The notes: generated from the sequence alone by a model not told the origin. A stretch of 64,000 nt of DNA from Oscillatoriales cyanobacterium USR001 (GCA_001698425.1 MBRE01000059.1:1-64000), one strand, 5' to 3'. Counted from the stretch's first letter, positions 14,966-24,269 are shown. Made by a program: numbers and translations.

Positions 14966-16357
14966 TTATGCTTCATCTTTTCCCTTCAATTTCCAACCAG
15001 ATTTCACTACTTGCTTACTCCTAGCAATTACTAAAGAATCATTAGGTACATCCTCAGTTACTACGGAACCGGCAGCAACTGTAACATCATCTCCTAATGT
15101 CACAGGGGCAACTAATACGCTATTAGAACCTGTTTTAGTGCGATCGCCTATTACTGTTTGATGCTTATTTACTCCATCATAATTAGCCGTAATTGTTCCC
15201 GCACCAATATTGACTTTTTCTCCTAAAGTGGCATCACCTAAATAAGATAAATGCGCTGCATTAGTGCGATCGCCTAACTTAGCCTTTTTTAACTCGACAA
15301 AATTGCCAATCCGACAGTTAGCACCTACTTCAGTATGCACTCGTAAATGGGCGTAAGGCCCGATTTTTGCGCCATTTGCCACCACACTATCGGTAATTAC
15401 TGAATAAAGTACGGTGACATTTTCCCCAATTTGACTATTTTCAATTAAACTCCCAGGACCGATGCGACTACCAGTACCGATCGCAGTTTTTCCTCGGATA
15501 TGTGTCTGAGGTTCTACAATTACATCAATGGCTAACTCCACAGTATCATCAATTGTAATACTCTCAGGATCGATGAGCGTCACTCCTTTTGTCATCCACT
15601 CATCTTTGACTCGTCTTTGCAAAATATTGTAAGCATTGGCGAGATGTTTTCGGTCATTAATTCCCAGAATTTCGTGATAGTCTTCAACATCTACAGCCAT
15701 CACTGGATTGAGATGATTTACTGTATCCGTTAGGTAATATTCTTTTTGGTCGTTATCCGCTCTTAAGTGTGGTAAAATCTCAGCTAATTTTGGCCAATTA
15801 AAACAGTAAACTCCGGCATTAATCCGATGATTTTGTTTTTGGGCGGCGGTACAGTCTCGGTCTTCGACAATTTGTTTGACTACGTTTTGACTATCAGCAA
15901 ATACTCGCCCATAGCCTTGAGGATTTGGCAAGTTTGCTGTTAACAAGGTAGCTGCATTTTGATTTTCTTTGTGGACTTGCATTAAGTGTTTAATGGTGGT
16001 TGGCCGCAATAAGGGAACGTCACCATTTAAAACTAATAAATCCCCTGTAAATCCTACTAAGTAAGGTAATAATTGTTGGATGGCGTGACCTGTGCCTAGC
16101 TGTTCTGCTTGATTGACAAATTCTAAGGGGGGAAACGATGTTTCTCCTGTGTCTATTTGTCGATCGCAGGCTAAGGATTTTTCCACAAGTTCGCCTCGAT
16201 AGCCAACTATCACAATTCGTCTTGATGGTTGAATTTCCAAACAACTATCAAGCACTCGTTCAACTAACGATCGCCCGCCCAACTCATGCAAAACTTTGGG
16301 CAAATCAGATTTCATGCGCGTACCGCGCCCAGCCGCTAAAACTGCTATTGCTATCAT
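14966..16357 (-). CDS. glmU: Bifunctional UDP-N-acetylglucosamine pyrophosphorylase / GlcN-1-P acetyltransferase
   Basis: 463 aa. The N-terminal nucleotidyltransferase carries [18 protein letters not shown]. The C-terminal half is a left-handed beta-helix of hexapeptide repeats with the acetyltransferase signature ([32 protein letters not shown]). The enzyme makes UDP-GlcNAc for peptidoglycan and lipopolysaccharide. Length is normal (about 450-460 aa). It is convergent with the Uma2 gene; no operon partner on the same strand. Confidence 0.96.
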   Translation of the reverse strand: MIAIAVLAAGRGTRMKSDLPKVLHELGGRSLVERVLDSCLEIQPSRRIVIVGYRGELVEKSLACDRQIDTGETSFPPLEFVNQAEQLGTGHAIQQLLPYLVGFTGDLLVLNGDVPLLRPTTIKHLMQVHKENQNAATLLTANLPNPQGYGRVFADSQNVVKQIVEDRDCTAAQKQNHRINAGVYCFNWPKLAEILPHLRADNDQKEYYLTDTVNHLNPVMAVDVEDYHEILGINDRKHLANAYNILQRRVKDEWMTKGVTLIDPESITIDDTVELAIDVIVEPQTHIRGKTAIGTGSRIGPGSLIENSQIGENVTVLYSVITDSVVANGAKIGPYAHLRVHTEVGANCRIGNFVELKKAKLGDRTNAAHLSYLGDATLGEKVNIGAGTITANYDGVNKHQTVIGDRTKTGSNSVLVAPVTLGDDVTVAAGSVVTEDVPNDSLVIARSKQVVKSGWKLKGKDEA

Positions 16358-16491
16358 GCTAGAATTAAGTTATCCCTGGTAGATGAAGAAGGGTGTGGCG
16401 TTTACATATTCTAGGATGATAGGCGATCGCTTTGTTACTAAATCTTTATAAATTACAAAGAAAAAGTAGCGGCTATTAGCATTTGGTGTAT

Positions 16492-16522
16492 TTAATTTTT
16501 AATTTTTAATTTTTAATTTTTT
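16492..16522. repeat. AT-rich heptamer tandem repeat (TTTTTAA)n
   Basis: About four consecutive copies of TTTTTAA in the 230-bp gap between glmU and the Tab2-like gene, in the region where both divergent promoters lie. It belongs to the class of heptamer STRRs that recur elsewhere in this window, but with a different unit. Confidence 0.6.
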
Positions 16523-16586
16523 ATCTAAAATTTGTGACCTTTTAGTTTTAAAGTGTTATCAGGGCAGAATTGATATAGCTATCGGC

Positions 16587-17447
16587 ATGGCAATTATTTG
16601 GGAACTTGATTATTACAGCCGTCCGATCGTGGACGAAGCACAGAAAAAACTCTGGGAAGTCTTGATTTGCGAGAGTCCGTTGAGTGTTGGGGACAAATCA
16701 GAGTCTTTGTTTCGCTACTCGCAGTTTTGTCCGAGTTCTACAGTGAACTCCTTATGGCTGGCGGCGGCGATTCAGGAAGCGATCGCATCTGCGGGGGAAA
16801 AGCCTGAAAAAATCCGCTTTTTCCGCCGCCAGATGACGAATATGATTACCAAAGCTTGCGAGGAATTGAAAATTCCGGCGGCCCCCAGTCGGCGTACTTA
16901 CACCCTACAACTGTGGCTACAAGAACGAATGCAAGAGGTATATCCTACCTATCCCGGCTTTCAAGCGGTCTTTAATCCCTCCGTTCAGTATAGTTCGGAT
17001 ATCCCGCAACCGCTACCAGATGCGCTGATCGGGGAAAAATGGAGTTTTGTGACTCTCCCGGCGGAAGCTTTTGATGAAATGCCAGAATGGGAGATTGATT
17101 TTGGGGAAGCTTTTGGCCTGGGGGCTTTTGGGCTTAAACCTCAGACCCCAATTCCAGGGTTGATTATTTACTCATCAAGAGCGATCGCATTAGCAGGGTG
17201 GATGTCTGGTTTAGAATTAGCTTTTGTTAAATTTGAAGGGGGGCCTCCGGCAAAATTAGTGTTAGAAACAGGAGCAAGCGATCGGTGGATTTTAGCTAAC
17301 CTCAAAGATTTAGGTGTAGTGGCAGAAGCGAAAGGATTTGAAACAGCCAAACTTGTAGCTAATCAAGTGCATTTTTTAGCTATTCAATCTAATCCTGAAT
17401 CCGAATCTTTTGCGGGATTTTGGTTGATGCAAGAATTTAATATTTAG
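16587..17447 (+). CDS. Tab2/Atab2-family RNA-binding protein
   Basis: 286 aa, full-length. WELDYYSRPIVDEAQKKLWEVLIC at the start is the family signature. Tab2 of Chlamydomonas and ATAB2 of Arabidopsis bind the psaB 5'-UTR or promote its translation, so a role in photosystem I assembly is likely. The central region has the usual RRTYTLQLWLQERMQEVYPTYPGFQ, with the conserved end AGFWLMQEFN. Single-gene context, followed by a heptamer repeat and pmbA-like gene on the same strand. Confidence 0.88.
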   Translation: MAIIWELDYYSRPIVDEAQKKLWEVLICESPLSVGDKSESLFRYSQFCPSSTVNSLWLAAAIQEAIASAGEKPEKIRFFRRQMTNMITKACEELKIPAAPSRRTYTLQLWLQERMQEVYPTYPGFQAVFNPSVQYSSDIPQPLPDALIGEKWSFVTLPAEAFDEMPEWEIDFGEAFGLGAFGLKPQTPIPGLIIYSSRAIALAGWMSGLELAFVKFEGGPPAKLVLETGASDRWILANLKDLGVVAEAKGFETAKLVANQVHFLAIQSNPESESFAGFWLMQEFNI

Positions 17448-17471
17448 GAAAATAACTATGATTGCATAGAT

Positions 17472-17531
17472 GTTAACAGTTAACAGTTAACAGTTAACAA
17501 ATAACAAATAACAAATAACAACTAACAATTA
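17472..17531. repeat. Heptamer STRR (GTTAACA / AATAACA)n
   Basis: Eight or so consecutive heptamers, first TTAACAG then ATAACAA, between the Tab2-like and pmbA-like genes. They end 3 bp before the pmbA-like ATG, so its leader is made entirely of repeats. Such short tandemly repeated sequences are well known in filamentous cyanobacteria. Confidence 0.85.
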
Positions 17532-17534
17532 GCA

Positions 17535-18830
17535 ATGACAAACGACCAATCAGCAGAACAATTGCTAGAATTAGCAGCCAAAGCTGGAGCTCAAGCCGCC
17601 GAGGTATTTCAGTCGCGATCGCAGTCGCGACCAGTATTTTTTGAAGCAAATCGCCTCAAACAATTAGAAAGTATAGAATCAGAAGGAACGGGATTACGAC
17701 TATGGCTTAACGATCGTCCGGGTTTAGCCGTAGCCTACGGACCAGTAGAACCTCAAGCATTGATCGATCGGGCGATCGCCCTTTCAGAACTTGGTGTTCC
17801 AGAAAGCATTGAATTAAGTACAGGAACCCAGACTTCCTATCCAGATTTAGGAGAATCTGTAGAAGTCGAACAATTAATAATTTGGGGAAAAGATGCGATC
17901 GCCACCATCCGAGAAGCCTACCCAGAAATTCTCTGCATGGCTGAGTGGGATTGTGAAGTAGAAAGCACTCGCCTCCTCAATTCTTTAGGATTAGATTATA
18001 GCTATCAAGACACAACTTTAAGCGGTTATTTAGGAGCAGAATGGGTACGAGGAGATGATTTCTTAAACGTCTCCGACGGCGAAACTCAACGGGGAAAACT
18101 TAACCCCATAGATATCGCCCAACGCATATTACAAAGATTACATTGGGCTAAAGAAAATGTAGCATCTCCATCAGGAAAATTACCAGTTTTATTTACAGCC
18201 AAAGCCGCCGATTTATTATGGGGAACTGTATCGGCAGCACTTAATGGTAAACTGGTATTAGAAGGAGCATCACCTTGGAGCGATCGCCTTGGCGAACAAG
18301 TCACATCAACCTTACTCACCCTTTCCCAAGAACCCGATATCGGACCCTATAGCTGTCCCTTTGACGACGAAGGAACTTCTACCCGACCAATTGTTTTCAT
18401 CCAAAAAGGCGTTTTACAACTCTTTTATACCGATCGCACCACAGGAAAAACCTTGGGTAGCGGTACAACCGGTAACGGCTTTCGTCCCGGCTTAGGAAGT
18501 TACCCAACTCCGGGATTATTTAACGAATTAATTAAACCAGGAGACAAAAACTTTGCCGAGTTAATCGCTCAATTAGATAATGGAATCATCGTCGATCAAA
18601 TGTTAGGTGGAACGGCCGGCATTTCCGGCGAATTTTCGATTAACGTCGAACTTGGCTATCTAGTAAAAAACGGTCAAATAGTTGGTAGAATTAAAGATAC
18701 AATGGTAGCTGGAAACGTTTACACCGCGATCAAAAACTTAGTAGAATTAGGAAGTGATGCTGAGTGGAATGGTTCTTGCTATACCCCATCTGTAATTGTT
18801 GAAGGATTATCAGTAACAGGTAAATGTTAA
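17535..18830 (+). CDS. pmbA: TldD/PmbA family protein, TldE (PmbA)-type
   Basis: 431 aa. It has the PmbA-type sequence: GPVEPQALIDRAIALSE near the start, LGTVSAALNGKLVL in the middle, and the C-terminal FSINVELGYLVKNGQIVGRIKDTMVAGN. It lacks the HExxxH zinc motif of TldD. TldD and TldE form a heterodimeric protease that degrades unfolded peptides and processes microcin-type precursors; TldE is the non-catalytic partner. No tldD is adjacent. The symbol rests on family, not on a detailed phylogeny. Confidence 0.85.
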   Translation: MTNDQSAEQLLELAAKAGAQAAEVFQSRSQSRPVFFEANRLKQLESIESEGTGLRLWLNDRPGLAVAYGPVEPQALIDRAIALSELGVPESIELSTGTQTSYPDLGESVEVEQLIIWGKDAIATIREAYPEILCMAEWDCEVESTRLLNSLGLDYSYQDTTLSGYLGAEWVRGDDFLNVSDGETQRGKLNPIDIAQRILQRLHWAKENVASPSGKLPVLFTAKAADLLWGTVSAALNGKLVLEGASPWSDRLGEQVTSTLLTLSQEPDIGPYSCPFDDEGTSTRPIVFIQKGVLQLFYTDRTTGKTLGSGTTGNGFRPGLGSYPTPGLFNELIKPGDKNFAELIAQLDNGIIVDQMLGGTAGISGEFSINVELGYLVKNGQIVGRIKDTMVAGNVYTAIKNLVELGSDAEWNGSCYTPSVIVEGLSVTGKC

Positions 18831-18886
18831 TTGTTAACTGTTAACTGTTAAATGTTAATTGTTAAATGTTAATTGTTAACTGTTAA
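18828..18886. repeat. Heptamer STRR (GTTAACT / GTTAATT)n
   Basis: About eight heptamers of the GTTAACT/GTTAAAT/GTTAATT type directly after the pmbA-like stop codon; the reverse complement of the type seen at 17472. It abuts the MITE fragment that follows. Confidence 0.85.
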
Positions 18887-18889
18887 AGA

Positions 18890-19003
18890 AGACTAATGAG
18901 TTTAAAAGTCTTCTTTTTAGTCCTCTTCAGAGGACTTAATCTTTGAGACAGGGGGTTTTAACCCCTGTCGGACCAAGGGTTTTACCTTAAGTTGACACTA
19001 ATG
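18890..19003. mobile_element. Partial, diverged copy of the MITE found at 28592
   Basis: From about 18925 to 19003 the sequence closely matches the reverse complement of the left half of the 28592-28774 MITE: TCCTCTTCAGAGGA, the GACAGGGG..CCCCTGTC palindrome, GGACCAAGGGTTT, and the terminal CTTAAGTTGACACTAATG, with one mismatch in 18 to the full copy. The other end cannot be recognised clearly. Like the full copy, it is inserted beside a pyrimidine STRR. Confidence 0.75.
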
Positions 19004-19005
19004 CC

Positions 19006-19081
19006 ATCTCCCCTCTTCCTTCTTCCCTCTCCCCTCTTCCTTCTTCCCTCTTCCTTCTTCCTTCTTCCTTCTTCCTTCCTT
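19006..19081. repeat. Pyrimidine heptamer STRR (CTTCCTT / CTTCCCT)n
   Basis: Around ten heptamers of CTTCCTT/CTTCCCT type. It directly precedes the ATG at 19082, so an apparent N-terminal Pro/Leu/Ser/Phe extension of that gene is repeat-derived. A related tract follows the full MITE at 28775. Confidence 0.85.
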
Positions 19082-19450
19082 ATGGGTGTAATTGAAAAAA
19101 CAGTGACGTTATTTCGTCCAGTTGGTCAAAAAGAAATGGATTTAATTCAGAAAAGTGGTTATACTTCTTTTCCGCCGCGTTTGCCTTTTCAACCTATTTT
19201 TTATCCCGTACTTTCTGAAGAATATGCTATACAAATTGCCCGCGATTGGAATACAAAAGATGCTGCTTCAGGATATACTGGTTATGTCACCACATTTCGA
19301 GTGAAGGCAAACTTCTTAAGTCGATATTCTATCCAAACTGTAGGAAGTTCTAAGCATAAAGAATATTGGATTCCCGCAGAAGACATGGCAGAATTCAATC
19401 AAAATATTGTAGGATTAATTGAAGTTATTGGTAAATTCAAACCATTGTAG
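19082..19450 (+). CDS. Small protein of the 'ADP-ribosylation/crystallin J1' group
   Basis: 122 aa from ATG at 19082. The pattern (TLFRPVGQKEMDLIQKSGYTSFPPRLPFQPIFYPVLSEEYA, split here only for family description) and the end FNQNIVGLIEV are those of a widespread small family that databases name ADP-ribosylation/crystallin J1. No enzymatic activity has been firmly assigned. It is 4 bp upstream of the HAD gene and likely co-transcribed with it. Confidence 0.75.
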   Translation: MGVIEKTVTLFRPVGQKEMDLIQKSGYTSFPPRLPFQPIFYPVLSEEYAIQIARDWNTKDAASGYTGYVTTFRVKANFLSRYSIQTVGSSKHKEYWIPAEDMAEFNQNIVGLIEVIGKFKPL

Positions 19451-19454
19451 TACG

Positions 19455-20180
19455 ATGCTAAACTTTAATCAGTTTGAAGTCTTAAGTTTTGATTGTTATG
19501 GAACCCTAATAGATTGGGAAAATGGGATACTACCAGTCTTGAAAAATCTATTGGAAAACCATAGGATTAATCAGAGAGATCGCCAAATTCTTGAGCTTTT
19601 TGCAGAATTTGAGTCAGAATTAGAAAAAAGTTCTAATGAACTTCTTAATGAACACATTAAATATCGCCAAGTGCTTCGCCAGGTTGTACAAAAAATCAGT
19701 GAAAGATTTAATTTTGTAGCAACAGAAGCGGAATTAAATAGCCTACCTGATTCTCTCAAAAATTGGCAACCTTTCCCCGATACCGTCGACGCATTGCAAG
19801 CTTTAAAAAAGAGATTTCGTCTGGCGATAATTTCTAATACAGACGATGAATTGTTTGCCGATACTGCTAAACATCTCCAAGTAGAATTTGACTGGATTAT
19901 TACAGCAGAACAAGTCAAATCTTATAAACCATCGCCGCGCAATTTTGAAGTAGCAATTCAAAAAATGGGGATTTCTCCAGATAAACTCCTGCACGTTGCT
20001 GAAAGTATTTACCATGATATTATCCCTGTAAAAGCAATGGGATTATCAGCAATTTGGGTAAATCGGCGAGTTGGTAAAATAGGATTTGGTGCGACTAAAG
20101 CTGCTATTGGTGAAGCTGATTTAGAAGTACCAGATTTGCAAACTTTGGTTTCTTTGACAGGACTTATACCATTTCTCTAA
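19455..20180 (+). CDS. HAD-superfamily hydrolase, haloacid dehalogenase type II-like
   Basis: 241 aa from ATG at 19455 (5th base after the previous stop). HAD motif I SFDCYGTLIDWE, with nucleophile Asp; motif II IISNTDD; motif III Lys in KSYKPSPRNFE; motif IV VAESIYHDI. The fold and motifs fit haloacid dehalogenase-like or related phosphatases. The exact substrate cannot be told. Possibly co-transcribed with the small gene upstream. Confidence 0.85.
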   Translation: MLNFNQFEVLSFDCYGTLIDWENGILPVLKNLLENHRINQRDRQILELFAEFESELEKSSNELLNEHIKYRQVLRQVVQKISERFNFVATEAELNSLPDSLKNWQPFPDTVDALQALKKRFRLAIISNTDDELFADTAKHLQVEFDWIITAEQVKSYKPSPRNFEVAIQKMGISPDKLLHVAESIYHDIIPVKAMGLSAIWVNRRVGKIGFGATKAAIGEADLEVPDLQTLVSLTGLIPFL

Positions 20181-20198
20181 ATTAATGCTACAGTCTTC

Positions 20199-20254
20199 GG
20201 GGCGGGTTTTTGAAGATTTTGGCGAATTGCGGTGATTGTTGGCAAACCCGCCCC
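20199..20254. repeat. REP-like palindrome, family A copy 1
   Basis: GGGGCGGGTTT (20199-20209) pairs perfectly with AAACCCGCCCC (20244-20254). The loop contains ATTTTGGCGAATTGC, which recurs in copy 2 at 24270. It lies between two convergent genes, where it could act as a bidirectional terminator. Confidence 0.8.
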
Positions 20255-20277
20255 TACCTCAGATATATAGCTTGACT

Positions 20278-21804
20278 TCAATCAAAAAAAGCTGATAAAT
20301 CGAGGAATTTTCTGGTTTGAAAAAAAGCTAAAAGCCGAGTCGTTATGTGTTCGACACCACCCTTAACATTCGATTCAATATTCAACGGTATGACGGGATC
20401 GTGTAATGATAAACGCAACAGAAACCAGCCATCTTCATTGGGTGAAGAACAAGAAATTCGCACGCCTTCGTAATTATTAGGAACGATTTGCCAGTCTGTT
20501 TGTATGGCGGCAAATTCTTTTAGTTCTTCAATGACGCGATCGCCATGAGATTTGAAATCATCCACACCAATTTTAATGCGAAATTCCGCACTTTCTTCTG
20601 GCTCTTTTAAATTAGCAATTAAATCTGGTAAAGATTGATGATCCAACTTTGATTTTGCTAATTCAATCAATAGCTTACTAACCAAGTAAGCTCCATCATC
20701 CAGAAAGTAATTTTCTTTCAATGCGCCGTGCCCAGAAGTTTCAATAGCTAACCATGATTCCTGTCCGTTTTGATTGAGGCGAATTGATTCATCAATCACA
20801 TTTTTGTAGCCGCGTTTAAACCGGTGATGAATCCCTTTTAAATCCTCTTCAATGAATTTTGTTAAGCCATCGGAGGTGATAGAATCAGTGACAATTGTAG
20901 AGCCAGGATGTTCTTTTAAGATAATCGCAGAAATCAAAGCAATTAAGCGATTGCGATTGAGTTCATTGCCTGCTTTATCGACGGCGGCACTGCGATCGAC
21001 ATCAGTATCAAAAATAATCCCAAAATCAGCTTTATGTTGAATTACCGCTTGACAAATTGACTGCATTGCCTGTTTATCTTCGGGATTTGGCACATGATTC
21101 GGGAAGGTTCCATCAGGTTCTAAAAACTGACTGCCTGTGGTATCTGCACCTAAAGGTTTTAACACTCGATCGACATAGAATCCACCCGCACCATTGCCCG
21201 CGTCAACAACTATTTTTAATCCGGTTAGTGGTTGCTCAAAGTTATCGGGATGATTGACTGCTTCCCGGATTTTTGTGACAAATTGGTTGGCATAAACTGA
21301 GATAAAATCATGCTTGATAATCTCACCTTGAGTTGTGGCTGAATGAAAGTTATTGCTTTCTGCTAATGCTAAGATATCGGTAATATCTTTTTTTTGTAAC
21401 CCACCTTGGGAGGTGAAAAACTTTAAGCCGTTGCGATTAAAAGGTAAATGGCTGGCTGTCAGCATAATTGCACCGTCGCAGAGAAAACCAGGAGTAATGG
21501 TACTCATAAACATGGCAGGAGTTGAGGCCATTTCAAAGTCATAAACTGTTGCACCAATTGAGGTGATACCTTCCATGACTGCTGACATTAATGTGGGACC
21601 AGATAAGCGACTATCACGCCCAACTGAGATAATTAATTCTGTTGCTGATTTATTGATTTTTTGGGTTAACCAATGGACAAAAGCTTTACCTAAAATTGTG
21701 GCAATTTCCGGGGTGAGGTTAACTTTTTCATCGGGAATTCCTGCGAGGGCGATCCCGCGAATGTCTGAGCCATTTTGGAGTTTTTGAACGTTGAAGTTTT
21801 GCAT
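20278..21804 (-). CDS. Phosphoglucomutase/phosphomannomutase family protein
   Basis: 508 aa from the ATG at 21804; upstream in-frame codons come from a REP-like repeat. Alpha-D-phosphohexomutase signature: active-site loop TASHLPFNRNG (Ser/His as in the TASHLP variant), metal loop DTDVDRS, and sugar-binding ETSGHG. The enzyme interconverts hexose-1-P and hexose-6-P; substrate (glucose, mannose or glucosamine) cannot be read from sequence. Next upstream on the same strand is a hexose-6-phosphate mutarotase, giving a shared sugar-phosphate context. Confidence 0.88.
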   Translation of the reverse strand: MQNFNVQKLQNGSDIRGIALAGIPDEKVNLTPEIATILGKAFVHWLTQKINKSATELIISVGRDSRLSGPTLMSAVMEGITSIGATVYDFEMASTPAMFMSTITPGFLCDGAIMLTASHLPFNRNGLKFFTSQGGLQKKDITDILALAESNNFHSATTQGEIIKHDFISVYANQFVTKIREAVNHPDNFEQPLTGLKIVVDAGNGAGGFYVDRVLKPLGADTTGSQFLEPDGTFPNHVPNPEDKQAMQSICQAVIQHKADFGIIFDTDVDRSAAVDKAGNELNRNRLIALISAIILKEHPGSTIVTDSITSDGLTKFIEEDLKGIHHRFKRGYKNVIDESIRLNQNGQESWLAIETSGHGALKENYFLDDGAYLVSKLLIELAKSKLDHQSLPDLIANLKEPEESAEFRIKIGVDDFKSHGDRVIEELKEFAAIQTDWQIVPNNYEGVRISCSSPNEDGWFLLRLSLHDPVIPLNIESNVKGGVEHITTRLLAFFQTRKFLDLSAFFD

Positions 21805-21863
21805 GGTTGTTAATGCTAAGTAGAAGCTAGAAGGTAGAAAAGGTATGGGTGTATCCCGATTTT

Positions 21864-21937
21864 GTAGGGCGAAGCATTCCGGTAGTGAATCTTTCATTTT
21901 AACCAATAATTTATCTGCCGGAATGCTTCGCCCCTAC
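21864..21937. repeat. REP-like palindrome, family B copy 1
   Basis: GTAGGGCGAAGCATTCCGG (21864-21882) pairs with CCGGAATGCTTCGCCCCTAC (21918-21937). A related palindrome is at 46560. It lies 60 bp upstream of the phosphohexomutase start, so it could affect that gene's leader. Confidence 0.8.
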
Positions 21938-21950
21938 GGATACATTGCTT

Positions 21951-22050
21951 AGGAATGAAAATTAAATAACTTGATGATTTGGTTTGTAGTAAGCGCAAAG
22001 AGCGCTAAAGCGCTTACTACAAACAAGCTAATTATTTAATTTTTATTCCT
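21951..22050. mobile_element. 100-bp palindromic MITE, family C copy 1
   Basis: Terminal inverted repeats beginning AGGAATGAAAATTAAATAA, and a central palindrome GTAGTAAGCGC...GCGCTTACTAC. The same 100 bp recurs inverted at 39280-39379 with one mismatch. The flanks (TA/TTA on both sides) are compatible with TA target duplication. Its last base is the first of the mutarotase stop codon. Confidence 0.8.
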
Positions 22051-22955
22051 TAGTCGCGATCGATGCTGTAAATAGCCTGTAACCGGAACTCATCATGGGC
22101 AGGAACTTCAACAATATCCGTTCCCGCATTGGTCGTTTCTACACAGAGCAAACGCTGATAATCGGTATCATCAAGGTCTGCCATGTTTGCAGAAATTGTT
22201 GCCCAGGGATTCCAAACTACGGCGGATTTGCTACCAGAGGATTTAATGCGAATCCGACGATTAAGGGCTGCATCATCAATGACTAATTCATTGGGAACAT
22301 TGAGATAGATGCGATCGACTTCTCCAGCGATCGTCACAGCACCAATTTGAGTTTTTTCTACACCACCATCAACTTTATCAAGATATTGGGTATTTTCTAA
22401 TCCCAAAACCTGTACGCGGTTAATATCTCCCACTTGGAAATAGGTGTGAAAAGCTTGGGTGAGAGGAAAAGCTTTGTCGCCTAAATTGCGAGTAATTAGT
22501 TCTACTGTCAGAGTATTACTAACAGTAATCGCGATCGCCAATTCAAATGCGACAGGCCACATTCCTCTAGTTTCCTCACTATCATTAAGTCCTAGAGTAA
22601 CCTTTGTTGCGCCATCTGAGGTAGTACCAGTATTAATCACATTCCAGAGGCGATTTCGCACAAATCCATGACTCGGACGACCTAAACCTTCAGGATCGGG
22701 ACCAAACCAAGGCCAACAGATGGGAACGCCGCCTTTAATAGCTTTCCCTGTGGCATAATAAGCTTTTTCACTCAGAAACATTAAGTCTGTCGATTCGGCG
22801 GCCGGTTGGAAGGATAACACTTGCCCGGAATAGACAGAAATCAAGGCTTTTGCTTGACCATTGTCGATGTGAATCATCGGGAAACCACCGTTACCAGTGG
22901 CGAAGGTGAGGTTGCCGGCAATGCCGTAGTCGGTGTTTAATTGGTCAATACTCAT
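22050..22955 (-). CDS. D-hexose-6-phosphate mutarotase (aldose-1-epimerase-like)
   Basis: 301 aa from ATG at 22955; further upstream the frame is read through AT-rich tandem repeats. YeaD-like galactose-mutarotase fold: GGVPICWPWFGP, HGFVRNRLW with the conserved His/Arg, SNTLTVELITRN, QAFHTYFQVGD and VVWNPW. It catalyses anomer exchange of glucose-6-phosphate or similar. It is on the same strand as, and 140 bp from, the phosphohexomutase. Confidence 0.88.
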   Translation of the reverse strand: MSIDQLNTDYGIAGNLTFATGNGGFPMIHIDNGQAKALISVYSGQVLSFQPAAESTDLMFLSEKAYYATGKAIKGGVPICWPWFGPDPEGLGRPSHGFVRNRLWNVINTGTTSDGATKVTLGLNDSEETRGMWPVAFELAIAITVSNTLTVELITRNLGDKAFPLTQAFHTYFQVGDINRVQVLGLENTQYLDKVDGGVEKTQIGAVTIAGEVDRIYLNVPNELVIDDAALNRRIRIKSSGSKSAVVWNPWATISANMADLDDTDYQRLLCVETTNAGTDIVEVPAHDEFRLQAIYSIDRD

Positions 22956-23004
22956 GCTGTTAGCCTGATGAACGATGTTATAATTATCTGATAAATAGTT
23001 CAAT

Positions 23005-23043
23005 AAAAATAAACAATAAAAATAAACAATAAAAATAAACAAT
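23005..23043. repeat. 13-bp tandem repeat, three perfect copies
   Basis: AAAAATAAACAAT three times in a row, 50 bp upstream of the mutarotase start. It directly adjoins a family C palindrome remnant. Probably within the promoter or leader of the mutarotase gene. Confidence 0.85.
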
Positions 23044-23049
23044 TTGGCT

Positions 23050-23113
23050 TAGGAATGAAAAATAAATAGGTTCGTAGTAAGCGCTTTAGCGCTAAAGCGC
23101 TTACTACGAACCT
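23050..23113. mobile_element. Diverged or partial family C palindrome
   Basis: Begins AGGAATGAAAAATAAATA as in the 100-bp MITE, then a perfect 46-bp palindrome at 23068-23113 centred on AGC/GCT with the same GTAGTAAGCGCTTTAGCGC core. The right terminal repeat of the full element is missing. It lies in the divergent region between the mutarotase and PEP-CTERM genes. Confidence 0.7.
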
Positions 23114-23274
23114 TTGTAGAAATCACTTAGGAGATGTTAAAAAATTACAAAGTTGTGTGACTTTTATCACCCTGACTTAAATAGGCTAAGTTATAATTGC
23201 ATTCATCTCGATAGATTAAAAAAATTAGAAAATCTATCGCCTAACCCTTTTGTAAGCATTTTGTAGAGGAAAAT

Positions 23275-24255
23275 ATGTCACAGTTACTCAAAAGATTGTT
23301 AGTTAGCACATCAATTTTAGCCGGCTTAGGCGCGATCGCCCCCGCCCCATCTTTAGCCGCATCTCTCACTGGTGCAACTATTGGCGGAAGTGCGCCTTAC
23401 TTAACCTATTCCTCTGGCAGTGGTAAGACTTTTACGGTAGCCAATACTCAAGCTAACGTACAAGCAGCTTTAGACGGAGATAGTAGTTCTCCTGGTGGTA
23501 ACGTAGAACTATTTTCTAATAGCGAATCATCTTCACTTTCGGCAAGTTTAAGTGCTATCTTAACTGGAGATTTTACTTCAGTATTTAGCTCTTTTGGTAA
23601 TTTCTTAAACTACAATCAAAATACCACTTTAAGTGGTAAAATTGCTGGTCAAGACATTACTTTAAGTAGTTTAATGGCAACGGACTGGTTTGGAGCATCG
23701 GCTGTAAATAGCGTCAAAGTAGGCATTGCCAGTGCTAGTGCGATCGCCAATCCAACCTTAAGACAAAACGCTTTTCTAGCAGCAGTTGCACCTCTTTACA
23801 ACTCAAGCAATTTAGCAACGCAATGGTTTAGCGATGCGTTGTCAAATTATGGTTTTAGTTCCAATCAGGAACTATTTACTCTTTTTGTGCTTGCCGGTGG
23901 CTTTCAAAGATTTAGCGACCCCAATATTTCCTATGTCAATCAAGACGGCGGAACAATTAAAATAGGTTTAGCCGGTCACTATGATGCCGCAGCTTTATTC
24001 GGAATTGAATCTCCACTAGGAGTACCATTACAAGCCAGCGAAGTTGTTAAAGTGATCTACGATGGAAAAACGCAATACAAATATAGTTTCAATGCAACTA
24101 ATTCTGGTTTGACAGCATTAGATGATGGAATTTCTCACAGCGGTAACTACGAAGTCAGTGTAGAAGCTGTACCCGAACCTACCACAATGATTGGTTTAAT
24201 TTTGGGTGGAAGTAGCTTAATTGCTGCTAAACGTAAATCCTTGAAAAAGGGTTAA
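23275..24255 (+). CDS. PEP-CTERM sorting-domain protein (NF038130-like)
   Basis: 326 aa. Signal peptide (LLKRLLVSTSILAGLGAIAPAPSLAA), an extracytoplasmic region rich in Ser, Thr and Asn, and a C-terminal PEP-CTERM signal: VPEPTTM, hydrophobic helix, then KRKSLKK. PEP-CTERM proteins are recognised by exosortase and sent to the outer surface or extracellular matrix. The ectodomain resembles the NF038130 group from cyanobacteria. No exosortase is in this window. Confidence 0.85.
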   Translation: MSQLLKRLLVSTSILAGLGAIAPAPSLAASLTGATIGGSAPYLTYSSGSGKTFTVANTQANVQAALDGDSSSPGGNVELFSNSESSSLSASLSAILTGDFTSVFSSFGNFLNYNQNTTLSGKIAGQDITLSSLMATDWFGASAVNSVKVGIASASAIANPTLRQNAFLAAVAPLYNSSNLATQWFSDALSNYGFSSNQELFTLFVLAGGFQRFSDPNISYVNQDGGTIKIGLAGHYDAAALFGIESPLGVPLQASEVVKVIYDGKTQYKYSFNATNSGLTALDDGISHSGNYEVSVEAVPEPTTMIGLILGGSSLIAAKRKSLKKG

Positions 24256-24269
24256 ATTTCTCACTATTC

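Noticed and set aside
18992..19081. N-terminal extension of the 19082 gene (Pro/Leu/Ser/Phe-rich)
   Set aside because: Encoded by the end of a MITE and a pyrimidine heptamer array. The ATG at 19082 begins the conserved protein.
21805..21906. N-terminal extension of the phosphohexomutase
   Set aside because: It is read from a REP-like palindrome. The ATG at 21804 starts the conserved mutase sequence.
22956..23042. Hydrophobic N-terminal extension (possible signal) of the mutarotase
   Set aside because: It is translated from 13-bp AT-rich tandem repeats. The conserved protein starts at 22955 and is cytoplasmic.
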